64,000 bases of DNA from Moniliella sp. 'wahieum' (lineage: Eukaryota > Basidiomycota > Moniliellomycetes > Moniliellales > Moniliellaceae), in the NCBI GenBank assembly GCA_003971905.1, contig RSEE01000091.1, forward strand, positions 62,001 to 126,000, written 5' to 3'. A model generated the notes under the pieces. That model had not been told where the DNA came from, searched no databases, and saw only the letters and a list, made by a program, of their open reading frames with translations. Numbering within the stretch: the stretch's first letter is position 1; each line of letters begins with the position of its first letter. Made by a program: the position numbers and the translations under genes. Below are positions 33,651 to 46,765 of this stretch, in pieces.

Positions 33651-34365
33651 ATGGGCCAACAGGTTCCCAGCTGCTCGACGAGATTGAGCACACGACCAAT
33701 TGTATGCCCCCCCTCCCCTCTCCCCTTGCTGCGCCTGCACTTGACTTGTTACTCGTTACTCGTTGCTCGTTGTTGCGGTGTTGCTCTTGGCTCTTGGCTC
33801 GGCCCAGTCCCCCTCCCTCTGCTCTGAGACCCGAGACCTGACTGTGACCTCCCTTGACCACGTACTTTGCTACCCCTACCTTGTCTAGTCTCTGGCCCCG
33901 AGATTCGGCGGCTGAAGAAACGGTTTATGAAGCTGGACACGAATGGGTCCGGATCGATTGAGACGGAAGAGTTTCTTCAGATTCCTACTGTGGCCAATAA
34001 CCCGCTTGCTCTTCGTCTCATCTCCATCTTTGACGAAAGTTCGTCCCCCCCCCCACTTGCTCGTCTCCAGCCTCCGCTGTCCTTCCTGCTACCTCACGTG
34101 TGCGAACGCAGACTGACTCTTGTTACTTTTTCTTCTTCTTCTTCGGCTCCTAGTGGCACGGGCACGGTCGACTTTAAGGAATTTGTCAAGGGTCTCAGTG
34201 CGTTCACAACAACGGCAGTTCGGACGAGAAGCTGAAGTGTACGTCGAGTTCTGGTGTGGTTCTGGGGGAGGGTGTGATGCATGGTGTATGGTGTTGCCGC
34301 GAGCGCTCCACATACCAAGGGGTACCGATCGAACTAACCACCAACTAAACGCGCGTGTGCCACTC

Positions 34366-34423
<58 letters not shown>

Positions 34424-34819
34424 TTGTTGTGTTGTTGTTGTTGGGGGTGGGGGGTCAGTTGCCTTCAAGGTCTACGACATGGACCGAGATGGATACATCT
34501 CCAATGGCGAGCTCTTTCTCGTTCTCAAGATGATGGTCGGCAAAACCTCAAGGACCACAGCTGCAGCAGATCACCGATAAGACCATCATGGAAGCCGACA
34601 AGGATGGCGATGGCAAGATTGACTTTGAAGAGTTCAAGGCCATGGTTGCCAACACGGATGTACGTCCCCCCCTCCCCCCCTTGTTTGTGGCTATGAGGGC
34701 TACAAGGAGGAGGCGAGTTACCCTGTGTGAGGCCAGGTGGACTGACAGTGTGACCCGGTGTGGCTTATTGCTTGTCTAAACAGATCGCCAAGCAACTAAC
34801 GTTGGAGGACCTATTTTGA
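33651..34819 (+). CDS. CNB1: Calcineurin regulatory subunit B
   Basis: The Ca2+-binding regulatory subunit of the protein phosphatase calcineurin, acting with the catalytic A subunit and calmodulin in the cytosol. Five exons are resolved, with introns 33702-33888, 34039-34153, 34239-34458 and 34660-34793, all GT-AG. Four EF hands are visible: [38 protein letters not shown] and [13 protein letters not shown], each with the expected acidic ligands. The N-terminus starts MGQQ, consistent with N-myristoylation on Gly2. The protein ends KQLTLEDLF. Missing bases are evident at about 33662 (GG read as G), 34154 (after the splice acceptor), about 34535 (A run) and about 34558. The third intron contains a (GAT)19 microsatellite. 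Corrected length is about 175 residues, as usual for the family. Confidence 0.93.
34366..34422 (+). repeat. (GAT)19 microsatellite inside calcineurin B intron 3
   Basis: Nineteen uninterrupted GAT triplets lie in the 220-nt intron 34239-34458, followed by a T/G-rich tract up to the splice acceptor. If the intron is retained, the triplets would encode an Asp or Met run depending on frame. Confidence 0.95.
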
Positions 34820-34956
34820 TCCATGGATCCCACTCCATTCCGTTCCGTTCCATTCATTCGATCTCGACTCGGTGGACGGGGTGTCGTGCTCACGCGCCTA
34901 TGCATACGGGTGCATGTGGGTATGCCCCCCCCGGGGTGTGCGTGGACTAGTGGCGC

Positions 34957-34994
34957 CAAGCTTCAAGCTTCAAGCTTCAAGCTCAAGTTTCAAG
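34957..34994 (+). repeat. (CTTCAAG)n heptamer repeat
   Basis: CAAGCTTCAAGCTTCAAGCT followed by degenerate copies. The unit is AAGCTT plus one base, the complement of the array at 23069. Confidence 0.88.
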
Positions 34995-35553
34995 AGCGCG
35001 CCGGTGCTTGGTGTGGCCCATCCATCCGGGGCAACATTGTACTACTTACCATCCCGTGTGTGTGGTGTGGCGTAGTGTCAGGTGTCTGGTGTCAGCCCTC
35101 AGATAGGAGGTAGGAGGCTCTGTGGATTGCAGTGGCTAGCCTAGGCCAGCTCGACTTAATCATTCTGCGTTGGCGCGGTAAGCGGGATGCTAGAGCATCC
35201 CAGGGCATCCCTCCTGGGACAGCGTGGCAGTGGCAAATGGCTGGGAGGATGGATGCGTGGGTTGTGCGCGGCGGAATGTGTTGGCGGAATGGGTGGGCAT
35301 GGATGATCGATGGTCCAATCTACCGGCAGCACAGCACAGCAATGCTCAATGCTCCCCCGCCCCGCACGGCGCCACTCAACGTGGCACCCCTGGGCGGAAC
35401 CAGGGGCGGAAGCAGCCGCCCAGCAGGGGGACTGGCGCTGTGCGGCATGGATCCCAGCGCGCGGGGACACACACACTGCCCCTGTGCGGGCGCAGCTGGT
35501 CGTTTTTTTTTTTTTTCTTCGGCCCCCGCCTGGGTTGGGAAGGGCAGCTGAGG

Positions 35554-35559
35554 TATAAA
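35554..35559 (+). promoter_or_regulatory. TATA box of the EF-1 alpha gene
   Basis: TATAAA lies 72 bp upstream of the ATG at 35626 and about 40 bp downstream of a 14-base T tract. Inferred from sequence and spacing. Confidence 0.6.
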
Positions 35560-35625
35560 CCTTGCGTCTGTCGGACCGGGTGCCGGGGCTTCTTTCTCTA
35601 CACCAGGTTCACTCTATCGTTCACC

Positions 35626-37087
<1,462 letters not shown>

Positions 37088-38722
37088 GCGCTTGGTCCCG
37101 CTAGGCTTTCTTGAGCTCCTCGTCCGTTGTCCGTCGTACCGAGGAGCTCGAATAAAAAACACCACATTTTTCCCCTTTTTCGCCCGAGAGCAAGCCTCGG
37201 AGTGTGCTTGTACCCCCCCTCCCTTATTGCATCTTTCATGCTGCATTCGTCCTGCCGGTATCACGCGATCACGTATCTTGAGTCGTTCTTCGCACACTAG
37301 GTCCGCATGCTCCGCCTGGCCAACGCTGTCAGTACTCGATGCCGAATGTCCATTTAGGTATAGCTACGGATACGAAGCAAATACATGTGGGTAGGTAGCT
37401 GTGCAAGTGGCCGGAAGGATACGTTGATCGGTTGGTCCTGCGGAGCTCGTGAGGATGGTTTGTAGGTGCTTGGGAAGCGGGGGGGGTTGGGCCCGACGCG
37501 CCCGTACTTTGTCCGAGTGAAACCGGGAGGGGCGTAGGGTGCTCCCATTCGGCCAGAGGCACATCCACACCCCGGACTAACGTCTAACCCCCTCCCTATA
37601 GTACTCAATCAAACCATGACACCAGCACACGACGAATCAAATTGGAGAACTTGTAGGCGCCAATGTGCGCCGCGGTACGTGCCCCGTCAGCTACGTTCGA
37701 ACGCGAACCCACACTCGGATCCAGTAGGCAACCGTCGATGCGTAAGGTCTATTGGCGGGATGTGCCCACGGGGGACTTGGCGCATGTCGGGGCACAGCGG
37801 CCGCGGGTCCGACGCCGACGGCGCTTGGTGGCACAAGCGTGAGAGACAAACACGTACTTTGCGGGCGATTTCGGGGCTGGCTGGAGCGCTTGTACCAGCT
37901 AAGAACCGAGTTGGGCAAAGGTCCAGTGCAGCTACCGTTCCATCTGGTGTATTATGGGTGTGAGTACTAAGTGGAGAGAGCGTTTCGGGGACCAACTATA
38001 GACGCGCAGGTGCAGCAGCGCAGCGTGGTCAGTAGGACGGCCGAGCTTGGTGAGGCGCATACTCGTCGCCGGTAGCTCGTCCAGCGCCGCGCGCTTGCGT
38101 CGTCCCCACCCACCCGCCCTCGTCCGCGTACGCGTCCTGCGCCACCGACGGAGACACCGACGGCGACATCGACGGCGACATGAGGCCGACTGGGTCCTCC
38201 GGCCGAGCACTGTATATTAGTTTCGCCTGCTTTGCCTCGACGTTCAAGTTCAAGTACAAAGTGCTGTTGCATTGCAGTTGCAGTTTGAGGCAGGTGCAGG
38301 GGCGGAATGTTGGCTGGTGGAGCCCACATGGACTGTTCGCCCGGCTACCGGCGGAGATTTCCCACTGTGCGCGAGAGTTTTTCTGCTGGGTTAGGACTTA
38401 GGGTCCGTGCACGCTCGCCCTCGATCGCCACTGGCGCTGTGCCCCGCCGCCCCACCCCCCGGTTCGGTGCATGAAACACGGCAGGACTGGCCACTAGGGC
38501 ATAGCACCCGCCACGAGTGGTCGTGACGCGTGACGGTCCTCGGTACTCGTGTTGAGTGTTGTTGAGTGCTGGTGAATACCGAGTTCAGTGCCCAGTCCCA
38601 TGCGCAAAAATTGACGTCATCTCCGCCTAACCTCATGGCCTCATGCTCATGACTGGCTCAATTCAGCTTCATTTCTTCCCCACCTCCTTCTCCCTTTTCT
38701 TCCTCCCCCCACCCCCCCTACC
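37088..38722. other. Intergenic region, EF-1 alpha to M13 peptidase
   Basis: About 1.6 kb. The first 200 bp are probably the EF-1 alpha 3' UTR. Minus-strand frames around 37932-38329 contain some coding-like text (for example RAALDELPATSMRLTKLGRP), but I see no family motif and the frame is broken. A pyrimidine-rich leader precedes the ATG at 38723. Confidence 0.5.
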
Positions 38723-41264
38723 ATGGCCGACGAGGAGCGTGACCCGCTGCTCCCACCCACGGCGACCGCGACGCCCCCCGCGTCTCTCTGGGCGGGTCAA
38801 GCGCGCCACAGCCGCCACCTTTGCCCCCCTCGCCAACCCAGAGCAGCTGCGCCCGCTTGAAAAGTTCCTTATCCTCGCTCTCGGCCTTTTCCTCTTGTCG
38901 TCCGTTTTCATTGGTCTCTTTGCTGGTGTGTCTAACGTCTTCACCACCCTGCTCCGCCCTCGCCACCGAACCCTTCCCTTCGCCCGGCCCGCCCGCTCCA
39001 GCACCGCCTTCTCCGCCCGAAGACCCGTGGCAGCCGCACCCGCCCCCCCGCCTGTCGAGCGTGTGTGCACCACTCCGGCGTGTGTCTTGGCTGCGAGCGA
39101 CTTGCTCCGGGGCATGAACCAGTCGGTCAACCCATGCGATGACTTTTACCATTTTTCCGCTGGCGGATGGCTTGCCACCCATGCCATCCCGGACGATGCG
39201 GGCTTGTTTGGTGCAGGCCAGTTTGTCGCGGCTCACAATGCCGAGGTGGTACGTAAGATCTTGGAAGACGCCCGGCCTCGGTCCCGTCCAAGCCCACCTG
39301 GACGATCAGGCACTAGTCAAGCTCCGCACGTACTACGACGCGTGCATGGACACGGCCACCCAGGACACCAAGGGCGATGCACCCTCTTGGACGTCGTGGC
39401 CAATGTCACTTCCCGCTTCGCCAAGGGCAACGGTAAGGGTAAGAGGATAAGAAGAAGAAGGATAAGGAACTACGCTCGTCGGTGGACCAGCTTGCTATGG
39501 TTGATGGGGCGGCGGGCAAGCCCGTTGAGCACCCTCCCCTAGGCGATCCGGGTGTTCTTCCCCCTGCTCCCGGTGGCCGCAGTCGCGTCAAGCCCGTCTG
39601 ACCCGGACCTTGGCGTGGCTTCATTCGCGCGGCGTGCTGCGCTGTTTGAGTGGACGGTGGATGGGGACTCGGGTACAAACCCGCAGCTGGGCACTCCGAC
39701 CTTGACTGCCTCGGGCCTCGGCTTGCCCGATCCGAGTTACTACGACGACGAGGAAGACCGCACGTTTACCTCGATGTGATCCGGGAACGTTTGAGGTGTT
39801 GGCGTATGCCGGACCGAAGACGTTGGCCAAATCGGTGGTAGGGTTCGAACAGGACTTGGCTGCCTTGTCGGACAGGCCGGCGAGGTGGACCCCATTGCGC
39901 TCTACACCCCGTCAACTTGTCCACCTTCTCGGCCGCGGTCAAATCCATTGAATGGACCGCGTACTTTAGTGCGCTCACCACAGCGGCCTCCTCGGGTCGT
40001 CATCTCACCGATCCCAAGTGGCCGCACAAACTGACGACTTGTTGTCGCGCACGTCGGACGAGGTGGTGGAGGCGTACCTGGTGTGGTCGACGGTACGTAC
40101 GTTGGCGCTCCAGCTCGGCCCGCATGCCCCGTTGCGGGTCGGTACGATCGTCTGGACCGTCGTCTGAAGGGGGTCGAGCCCGATGCACGGGAAGATCGGG
40201 CAACGACGTGCGTGGCGCAGGTGAATGACGCGCTGGGCTTCTTGGCTGGGCGGTACTTTGTGCAGCAAGCCTTTAGCCCGCAAGGACGCAAGAAGGCCGA
40301 GGACATTATTGCGTCGATTATTGTCGCGTTTAAAAAGCGTCTGCCTTCGCTCGACTGGCTCGACCCGCACACGCGCAAGCTCGCGGAAGAAAAGGCGGAT
40401 GCCGTGCGGATCAAGGTGGGCTACCCGGACAAGTACCCCAACACGGACGATGCACAGCGCTGGTTGGGTTCTATGCCGACCTGCTTGTGTCGCCCGACGA
40501 CTTTTTCGGCAATGCGCTGCGCTCGGCCACGCGCTTGCAGCTGCGCCAGTGGCTGTACAATGACCGTGCGCTCAACCCCAACCGGTGGGACATGTTCCCG
40601 CCGAGGTGAATGCGTACTACAACCCGACCGGCAACGAAATTGTGTTCCCGGCGGGGCTGCTGCAGCCGCCGTACTTTGACGCCAGCTGGCCGGACTACAT
40701 GAACTATGGCGCCTTTGGCCAGACGGCCGGCCACGAGCTGTCGCACGCGTTTGACCCGCAGGGACGCCTGTACGACAAGGACGGCTACCTGCGCGACTGG
40801 TGGACCAACTCGACGGCGGCCGAGTTTAACCGGCGGAAAAGTGCATTCTGGACCAGTACAGCAACTACACGGTGGACGATGGCAAGGGCCATCGGCTGCC
40901 GCTGCATGCGACCGCGTCGATTGGGGAAGACGTGGCCGACGGCGGCGGGCTGGAACAGGCGTTCCGTGCGTGGAATGCGTCGTTTAGTGCCAACACACCA
41001 GCGTCGCGCGCAGCCAACGTGCGTCTGCCTGGCCTCGGAGCGTACACGCGCGAACAGCTCTTCTTCACGTCGTTTGGCCTGGCGTGGGCACGCAACATCC
41101 GTGCTCGGAGCAGGTCAAGCGCCTGCGCACCGACGAACACTCGCCCACCATGTACCGTCATCGGGTCCGTGTCCAACTCGGACGCATTTGCGCGTGCGTT
41201 TGGATGCTCCCCGGGGCACGACAAGATGGCCCGCTCGCCCGAGGAGCGCTGTGCCATCTGGTAG
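38723..41264 (+). CDS. M13-family zinc metallopeptidase (neprilysin/endothelin-converting-enzyme type)
   Basis: A type II membrane endopeptidase that cleaves small peptides. A short acidic cytosolic tail with a dileucine-like ERDPLL precedes one hydrophobic segment, [20 protein letters not shown] (about 38865-38930). The ectodomain begins with [18 protein letters not shown] and [14 protein letters not shown], the conserved M13 start. The zinc motif HELSH lies at 40732-40746. The third ligand motif is EDVAD at 40925-40939 (ENxAD in most relatives). [20 protein letters not shown] is the usual substrate-binding region. The C-terminal CAIW (CxxW) ends at the TAG at 41262-41264. At least nine frame breaks interrupt the reading frame, mostly at G/C runs. 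No intron is evident. The physiological substrate in fungi is unknown. Confidence 0.88.
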
Positions 41265-41346
41265 TCTGCCTGCACGGAGCAATGTATGCCATGTATGCAT
41301 CCATCCGATCGATCGCGCGCTGCACGGAGGCCTGCAGGACTCTGCC

Positions 41347-41371
41347 AGTACCTAGTACCTAGTACCTAGTA
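41347..41371 (+). repeat. (CCTAGTA)n heptamer repeat
   Basis: AGTACCTAGTACCTAGTACC: three heptamers joining CTAG and GTAC palindromes. Confidence 0.85.
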
Positions 41372-41524
41372 ATCGTAGCACAGGTAGCAGAGCAGCAACC
41401 CTAGCATGCATGCGTGGGCAGGGCAGTGCAGGAGACTAACCTAGCCTAAGCCAACCCTAGTGTGGGGGCGCGTGGCGAAAAGCGGCGCCAGGCGCGGGGG
41501 GGGCTGGATGCGCATGGCTGGAGC

Positions 41525-41608
41525 AGTCACTCGTCCGCGTCACTCGTCACTCGTCGCTCGTCACTCGTCACGCGTCACGCGTCACTAGCTCACTCGTCAC
41601 TGGTCACG
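41525..41608 (+). repeat. (CACTCGT)n imperfect heptamer array
   Basis: About eleven heptamers, mainly CACTCGT with the variants CGCTCGT and CACGCGT, and one 8-bp slip. Confidence 0.88.
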
Positions 41609-41789
41609 CTCGCCGCAGCGGTGGATTGCATAACCCAGCATAACCCAGCAAGCATCGCCCGCACCAGCAGCTCCCGCAACGGCCTGGCCAGCACAGCATC
41701 CCCCCCCCGCCCTGCCCCCGTGCTGCTCGCCGTGCTGCTCGCCGTGCTGCCCACCGCCAGCCCGCCCTGGCCCCCTGGCTCCTTGGCCC

Positions 41790-44700
41790 ATGCCCACCGC
41801 CCTGGCCAGCGCCCCCCGCCATGCCCAGCCCCCCCGCTGCCCCCCCCGCGCGGCCGTGCGCGAAACCCACACCCTCGCCCTCCACACCCATCCCTCCGGC
41901 CGCCGCATGGTCAACCAGTACCTCGTCCTTTCCGAGCTCGGCCGCGGCGTGCATGGCCGCGTGCGCAAAGCCACCGATACCTCCACCAACCAGCCCGTGG
42001 CCATCAAGATTGACCGCGCCACGCGTCCGCGCTTGCGCTCCGCCCTGGCCCCCACCCCTCGCACCCCGCGCCCCTCCCGCACCCATCATGCCGCCGCCGC
42101 GACCGACGATAAGGTCCTGCGCGAGATTGCCATCCTCAAGCAATGCGACAGCGACCACATTGTCCGTCTTCTCGAAGTCATTGATGACCCCCTCAGCAAA
42201 AAGCTGTTCCTTGGTACGTACGCCTCTTCCTCCTCCTCCTCCTCCCTGCTGCTCTTTCTTTTCGTTCCTGCTCCCCCTATCCTCTGCGCTACGCGTCGGT
42301 CTGCCGGTTAGGCTTCGCTGGCTGACCTTTCCTGCTGCTTCTGCCTCAAAGTGCTCGAATACATGTCCGGTGGAGAAGTGCAGTGGAGAGACACGCTCGC
42401 CCGCCCGCTGCTATCCGTCGACACGGTCCGCCACATCACCCGCGACGTAGTGTGCGGCCTACAGTACCTCCACTACAATGGCATTATCCACCGCGACATT
42501 AAGCCCGCCAATCTGCTTTGGAACCAAACCCATACCCACGTCAAGATCTCCGACTTTGGCGTTAGCCACTTTAGCCTTCCGCTCTTTCGTCGTGGGCGCG
42601 GCCAGGCGCTCGAGTACCTCGAGGGCGAAGAGGCTCCTCTCGATGCCCAATCTCGCCCCCTCTCCCCGACTGGCCACGCTGAGGCAGAGACCGACGCTGA
42701 GCTCGAAGCGCGCGACCAAACCGAGTTGGCTCACACTACGGGCAGCCCTGCGTTTTTTGCTCCAGAACTGTGCTTGTCGGGCGAACGTCCACTGACGACG
42801 GCCCAATGCCAACAACTGGGCACGCCTCCGCCCGAGGGACAGCCTCCGCCCCCCGTCCCGCCCACCCATGGCGGGAGGGTGATCACCCAGTCAATAGATA
42901 TCTGGGCCTTTGGCGTAACGCTCTACTGTCTCTTGTTTGGCTCGTTGCCATTCAATGCGCCCAGTGAGTTTGCCCTGTTTTCAGTAATCCCTTGGTCGGA
43001 CTATGCTTTGCCGTGCACCATGGGCTCGGATCAGGTCCTGGTCGGACCGCGTGCGCCTCGGTGGGACACGGGTCGGTTGCAGGCCACGGTGCATGACCAA
43101 GAAATGAGTTCCTCCATCAGCCGTTTCTTCCAAGCTGACGGCGCTCGGTCTATGATTCTTCCCTCGGCTTCGTCTACGCTTCCCTTAGACCAGCACCTGG
43201 CCGAGCCCGATGTAGCACCGGACCAACTGGACCCGGACGCGACGGCGCTCCGTGCACTGTTGGATGGGACTCTGCAGAAAGATCCGGGGACTCGCTCCGC
43301 TCTTGAGACGGTCAAGGCCAGTCCTTGGACCACCAAGGGCTTGTCCAACCCACAAGCGTGGCTCGATGCTACCGACCCAGAACTGGGACCGTATGTGCCT
43401 GTGTACTATACTGATGTGCCTGATGCCACAGTGGCCAATCAGATCAAGAAACCTCGCTCGGGCGGGCTGATGGGCTTTAGCTTTGCCAACAAGCATCCGA
43501 CCGCTTCCCCTCATCCTTCTTCCGATCATGCCCACTCCCCTGTCCCCCTAGGACTGGGAGCACGACGACGATCCGAGTCACATGCGGCGGGGGGCAACCT
43601 AGCTCACCGCGTGCGCACCCAAATGAATCGCGTCCGGGCTCGGATTCATCGTCGCGAATCCATCTCGACCCCTTCCGATCATCCTTCTTCCACCTCCCGC
43701 CCTGCTCCGTCTTCTCCCCCCACCACCGATCATCTTACCCAAACGATCGGTGATGCCAGTGGCATGCGCTCCCAACCCGGGAGAGACGATTGGTTTGCTT
43801 CGCTCCCGCTTGCTCCTGCTGCTTCTGCCGATACAAGGACCGATGCGCGTCCCACCATTGCACAAATCTTTTCCCATCCACGACCCATGTCAGCACTCAG
43901 TGCTCCCCTCGCCAGTGACCATGGGGACAAGAGGATGCGGTGGCACGACTCGGAACCTTTCTCCGATACCAGCCCGGCCGGATCGGGAAGAAATCGTCCC
44001 CCAGCGCCTCTTCGGCCGGCATCGGCCATGGCGTTAACCGTCACCCTTCCGTCCCTATCCCTATTCCTGACCCTGATCCTGGCCTTGCTCGTGACGGTAA
44101 CCCTTCCCCCGCCATCCGTCCAGGTACCCAGCGACGAGCAACGGTCCAACCACATTTCCCTTCCCCTGCTGTGCCCGACTTGCTGGCCGACCCGCCTTCT
44201 ACCCACCTTGTCACGCCCAGTACCGCCCAGCGCAGCCGATACGCTCGCAACTACTGTCCTTACCACACCTTCCAACAGCGGAGCAACAGCACCGGCTTTG
44301 CCTCCGAGTACCAAACCGCGTAACTTGCCTTCGTTCCTTCCTGGTCGGTTCAGGCTAAGACGCCAAAAGAGTTCTACCTCTCTCTTCGTTCGCGTATGTC
44401 TACCGGCCATGGAGGCAGTGCTATTGATATCCCCCCCGTTCCGCCTTCGAGCTATGGCCGATCAAGCAGTGCAACGTCCACTTCGCACGGAGATGGTCGC
44501 CCTCCCTCGTTCCATCGCTCGTCCCGAAGAAGCGTAGCGACCGGCCATGGATCCCACCCGAGTGCAGGCAGTATTGGAAGTTCCTCGGTCGGGTTGCCTT
44601 CGATCCATGATATGCCCCGCTACCCCCATCCAGGACAGTGTGGACGAAACGGGCGTCCTGGATGGTTTGGATGGTTCGGCGGGGGTAGGAGTGAGTCTTC

Positions 44701-45202
44701 CCCCGCGCCCTCGTTGGCTGCTGCAGCCCAGTTCCTCTCCCGATCCTATACACCCACCCTCTCACGTACTGTCAGTGGGACTACGCCGCAAGCGGAGGGA
44801 GAGATGGATAGGGCTGGATCACCTACTACATCAGTACGATCTCGTTTGCAACGGTTTGCTTTCCATCGACGACCACGTTCTCGCGCCAATACTACCACCT
44901 CCCTTCGCACCCCCTCTCGACCTACCTCCTCCTTATCCCACAACCCCACTGTACCCGACACGCTGGGCCACGGTCACGTCCCTCCACCCATCGAGCTGGC
45001 TCAGTCAGCACCTAGTTCCAATACTGTCCCCACGACCAGTAGCCACCACAGTGCGCACATGATCCCCACCTCTAGTGGCGCGTCCTATCGCTGCCCCACC
45101 TCGAGCGGCACTTCGCACCGCGGCACAGGACTGCGCGCCTCGGTTTCGGGCCAACGGTCGTTCTTGTCTTCCCCTCTGGGTGGAGAACACGAGACTGAGG
45201 GT

Positions 45203-45234
<32 letters not shown>

Positions 45235-46462
45235 GGGAGAGGGAGAGGACGAGGGCGATGAGGAGGACGAGGAGGATGAGATGGATTTGTCGGATGACGA
45301 GTTGGATGCTGACTTGCATGCAGCGGCGCATACTGGGTTTTGGCATAACGATGGTAGTGGATGGAAATTTGTTGGTCCTGAGGGAGGAACGAGTACAAGT
45401 ACTGGACTACCTCCCCCGCGTTGGCTGCCAACCAAGCTAATCCACTGGCCCATCTCGCCCCATTCGACCCGGGGTTGGAAGCAGGTGTTGACGGCACAGC
45501 TTTGGCACACGAAGAAATGGGCCACCTTGGCCAACAGCAAGACGTACTCCCGTCCAACTCTAGCCCACCCAACTCGGCCCCCTCGGTCGAGGGAGGGTAC
45601 AACGTGTACAAGCATGTGGACTGGACCCAAGCACAAGTGCGCTCCTGCACCCCTCCAAGCGCAGCTGGACTTACCCCCACCACTTTACCGGGGGCAGTAG
45701 GGCGACCAGGACTTTGCCCGCCCATGTTTCCCCCCCAATCGTACGTGTCTCCTTCGCGCCCGCGTAGGCCAGACAGCCAACTCAGCGTCCCTTCCGACCG
45801 GCGGCACAGTGCTGCGGCGCTCGAGGCACACCATGTCCCCTTGCCCGAACCGGAGGACGAATCGTTCGGCACGACCTCTTGGGGGCTCGACCGGCCGTCC
45901 CTGGAAGACGGCCGATTCGAAGATGCTGACGAGGAAACGGGTTCTCCTTGGCCGACCCTGTGTCACGACGCTCCGTTACCTCCTACTCCCACTTTGTCTC
46001 TCGCTCCTACACCTGTTTTTTCACCTAGTTTCCCCCCCGCTCCCGGTCCCGCACCTGCACCTGCTCTCGCTTCCGCCGCAGGCACGGCTGGCAACTCTCC
46101 CCCTCCCCCCCCATTTGTCCCTCGCTCCATCTGCATACCCTGTCTACCCTTACCCCGTAACCGACCCGGAGGAGGAACCTAGCCTCTCCCCAGCGTATGT
46201 TACCGCGTTCGTCCAGGCACGCAAAGACTCTTTATCTTACCACCTCTCCACGTCCTCGCCTACGCCTGCGTCTGCGTCAGAGGATGACAATGACAATGAC
46301 ACGACGGTCCACCTCAGTGGCATTGGCATCGATTCGCTCATGGCTCGCGTACTCCAGCACCCGGAAATGCTCACTACCGACTCGAATGCTTCTTTGGTCT
46401 ACGATCGGTTTGGCTCGGATGACCGCGACCTTCCTCCGCGCGCTTCGACGCCCCGCGTTTAG
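41790..46462 (+). CDS. CaMKK-like Ser/Thr protein kinase of the Sak1/Tos3/Elm1-Ssp1 group, with very long tail
   Basis: These kinases phosphorylate the activation loop of Snf1/AMPK and morphogenesis kinases. The kinase domain starts after GRRMVNQYLVLSELGRGVHG, with the VAIKID lysine at about 42006 and VLEYMSGGEV after an intron (42214-42351). IIHRDIKPANLLW, KISDFGVSHF and TTGSPAFFAPELC follow, then IDIWAFGVTLYCLLFGSLPF. The phrases RLLEVIDDP, GVSHF and SPAFFAPELC are typical of this group. Two insertions expand the C-lobe (42580-42720 and 42790-42890). The tail of nearly 1000 residues is Ser/Pro/Thr-rich with an acidic EGEGEGEDEGDEEDEEDEMD block at 45200-45310 and ends PPRASTPRV. Frame breaks lie at about 44450, 45560 and 46105. 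The N-terminus may extend upstream of 41790. One gene is more likely than two because coding-like text is continuous. Confidence 0.85.
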
Positions 46463-46765
46463 TGTTCTTACTTTGTTCCCCCTTGTTCCCCCTTGTTCCC
46501 CCTTGTTCTCCCTTGTTCTCCCTTGTTCTCCCTTGTTTTCCCTTGTTCTCCCTCGTTCTTCGTCAGGGCGGCGCCCACATGTTGCTGGCCGCGTGTGAAC
46601 CGGTTCCTTTTTTTCCTATATCCTGCCCGCGCTTACTTCGTTGTGCCTTTGACATGAGACATGGATGACCTTTGCTGCATTACTAGTTGCTATTCTTCCT
46701 GTAGAGTCCTCCCTCCCCTCGGGCCCACATTCCAACCAGCCCCCGAAACAACGAAAAAGGTAAAG
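46463..46765. other. Convergent 3' region, kinase / aldolase
   Basis: About 300 bp between two convergent stop codons. It contains the 10-bp array at 46472-46562 and presumably both polyadenylation signals. Confidence 0.5.
46472..46562 (+). repeat. 10-bp tandem array (CCTTGTTCCC/CCTTGTTCTC)n
   Basis: About nine decamers starting about 10 bp after the kinase stop codon, with CCC or CTC endings and one TTC variant. On the plus strand this would form a long pyrimidine tract in the 3' UTR. Confidence 0.93.

Larger units (their letters stand above)
34820..35625. promoter_or_regulatory. Upstream region of the EF-1 alpha gene
   Basis: About 800 bp. It contains a CTTCAAG repeat (34957-34994) and, close to the start, a poly-T tract (about 35504-35517), a TATA-like element and a pyrimidine-rich leader ending in a good start context (CACCATGG). 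This layout is typical of strong fungal promoters. Confidence 0.55.
41265..41789. other. Intergenic region with heptamer repeats
   Basis: About 525 bp upstream of the kinase gene, with CCTAGTA and CACTCGT arrays. The last 100 bp may already encode the N-terminus of the kinase, because the frame is open and GC-rich. Confidence 0.5.
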
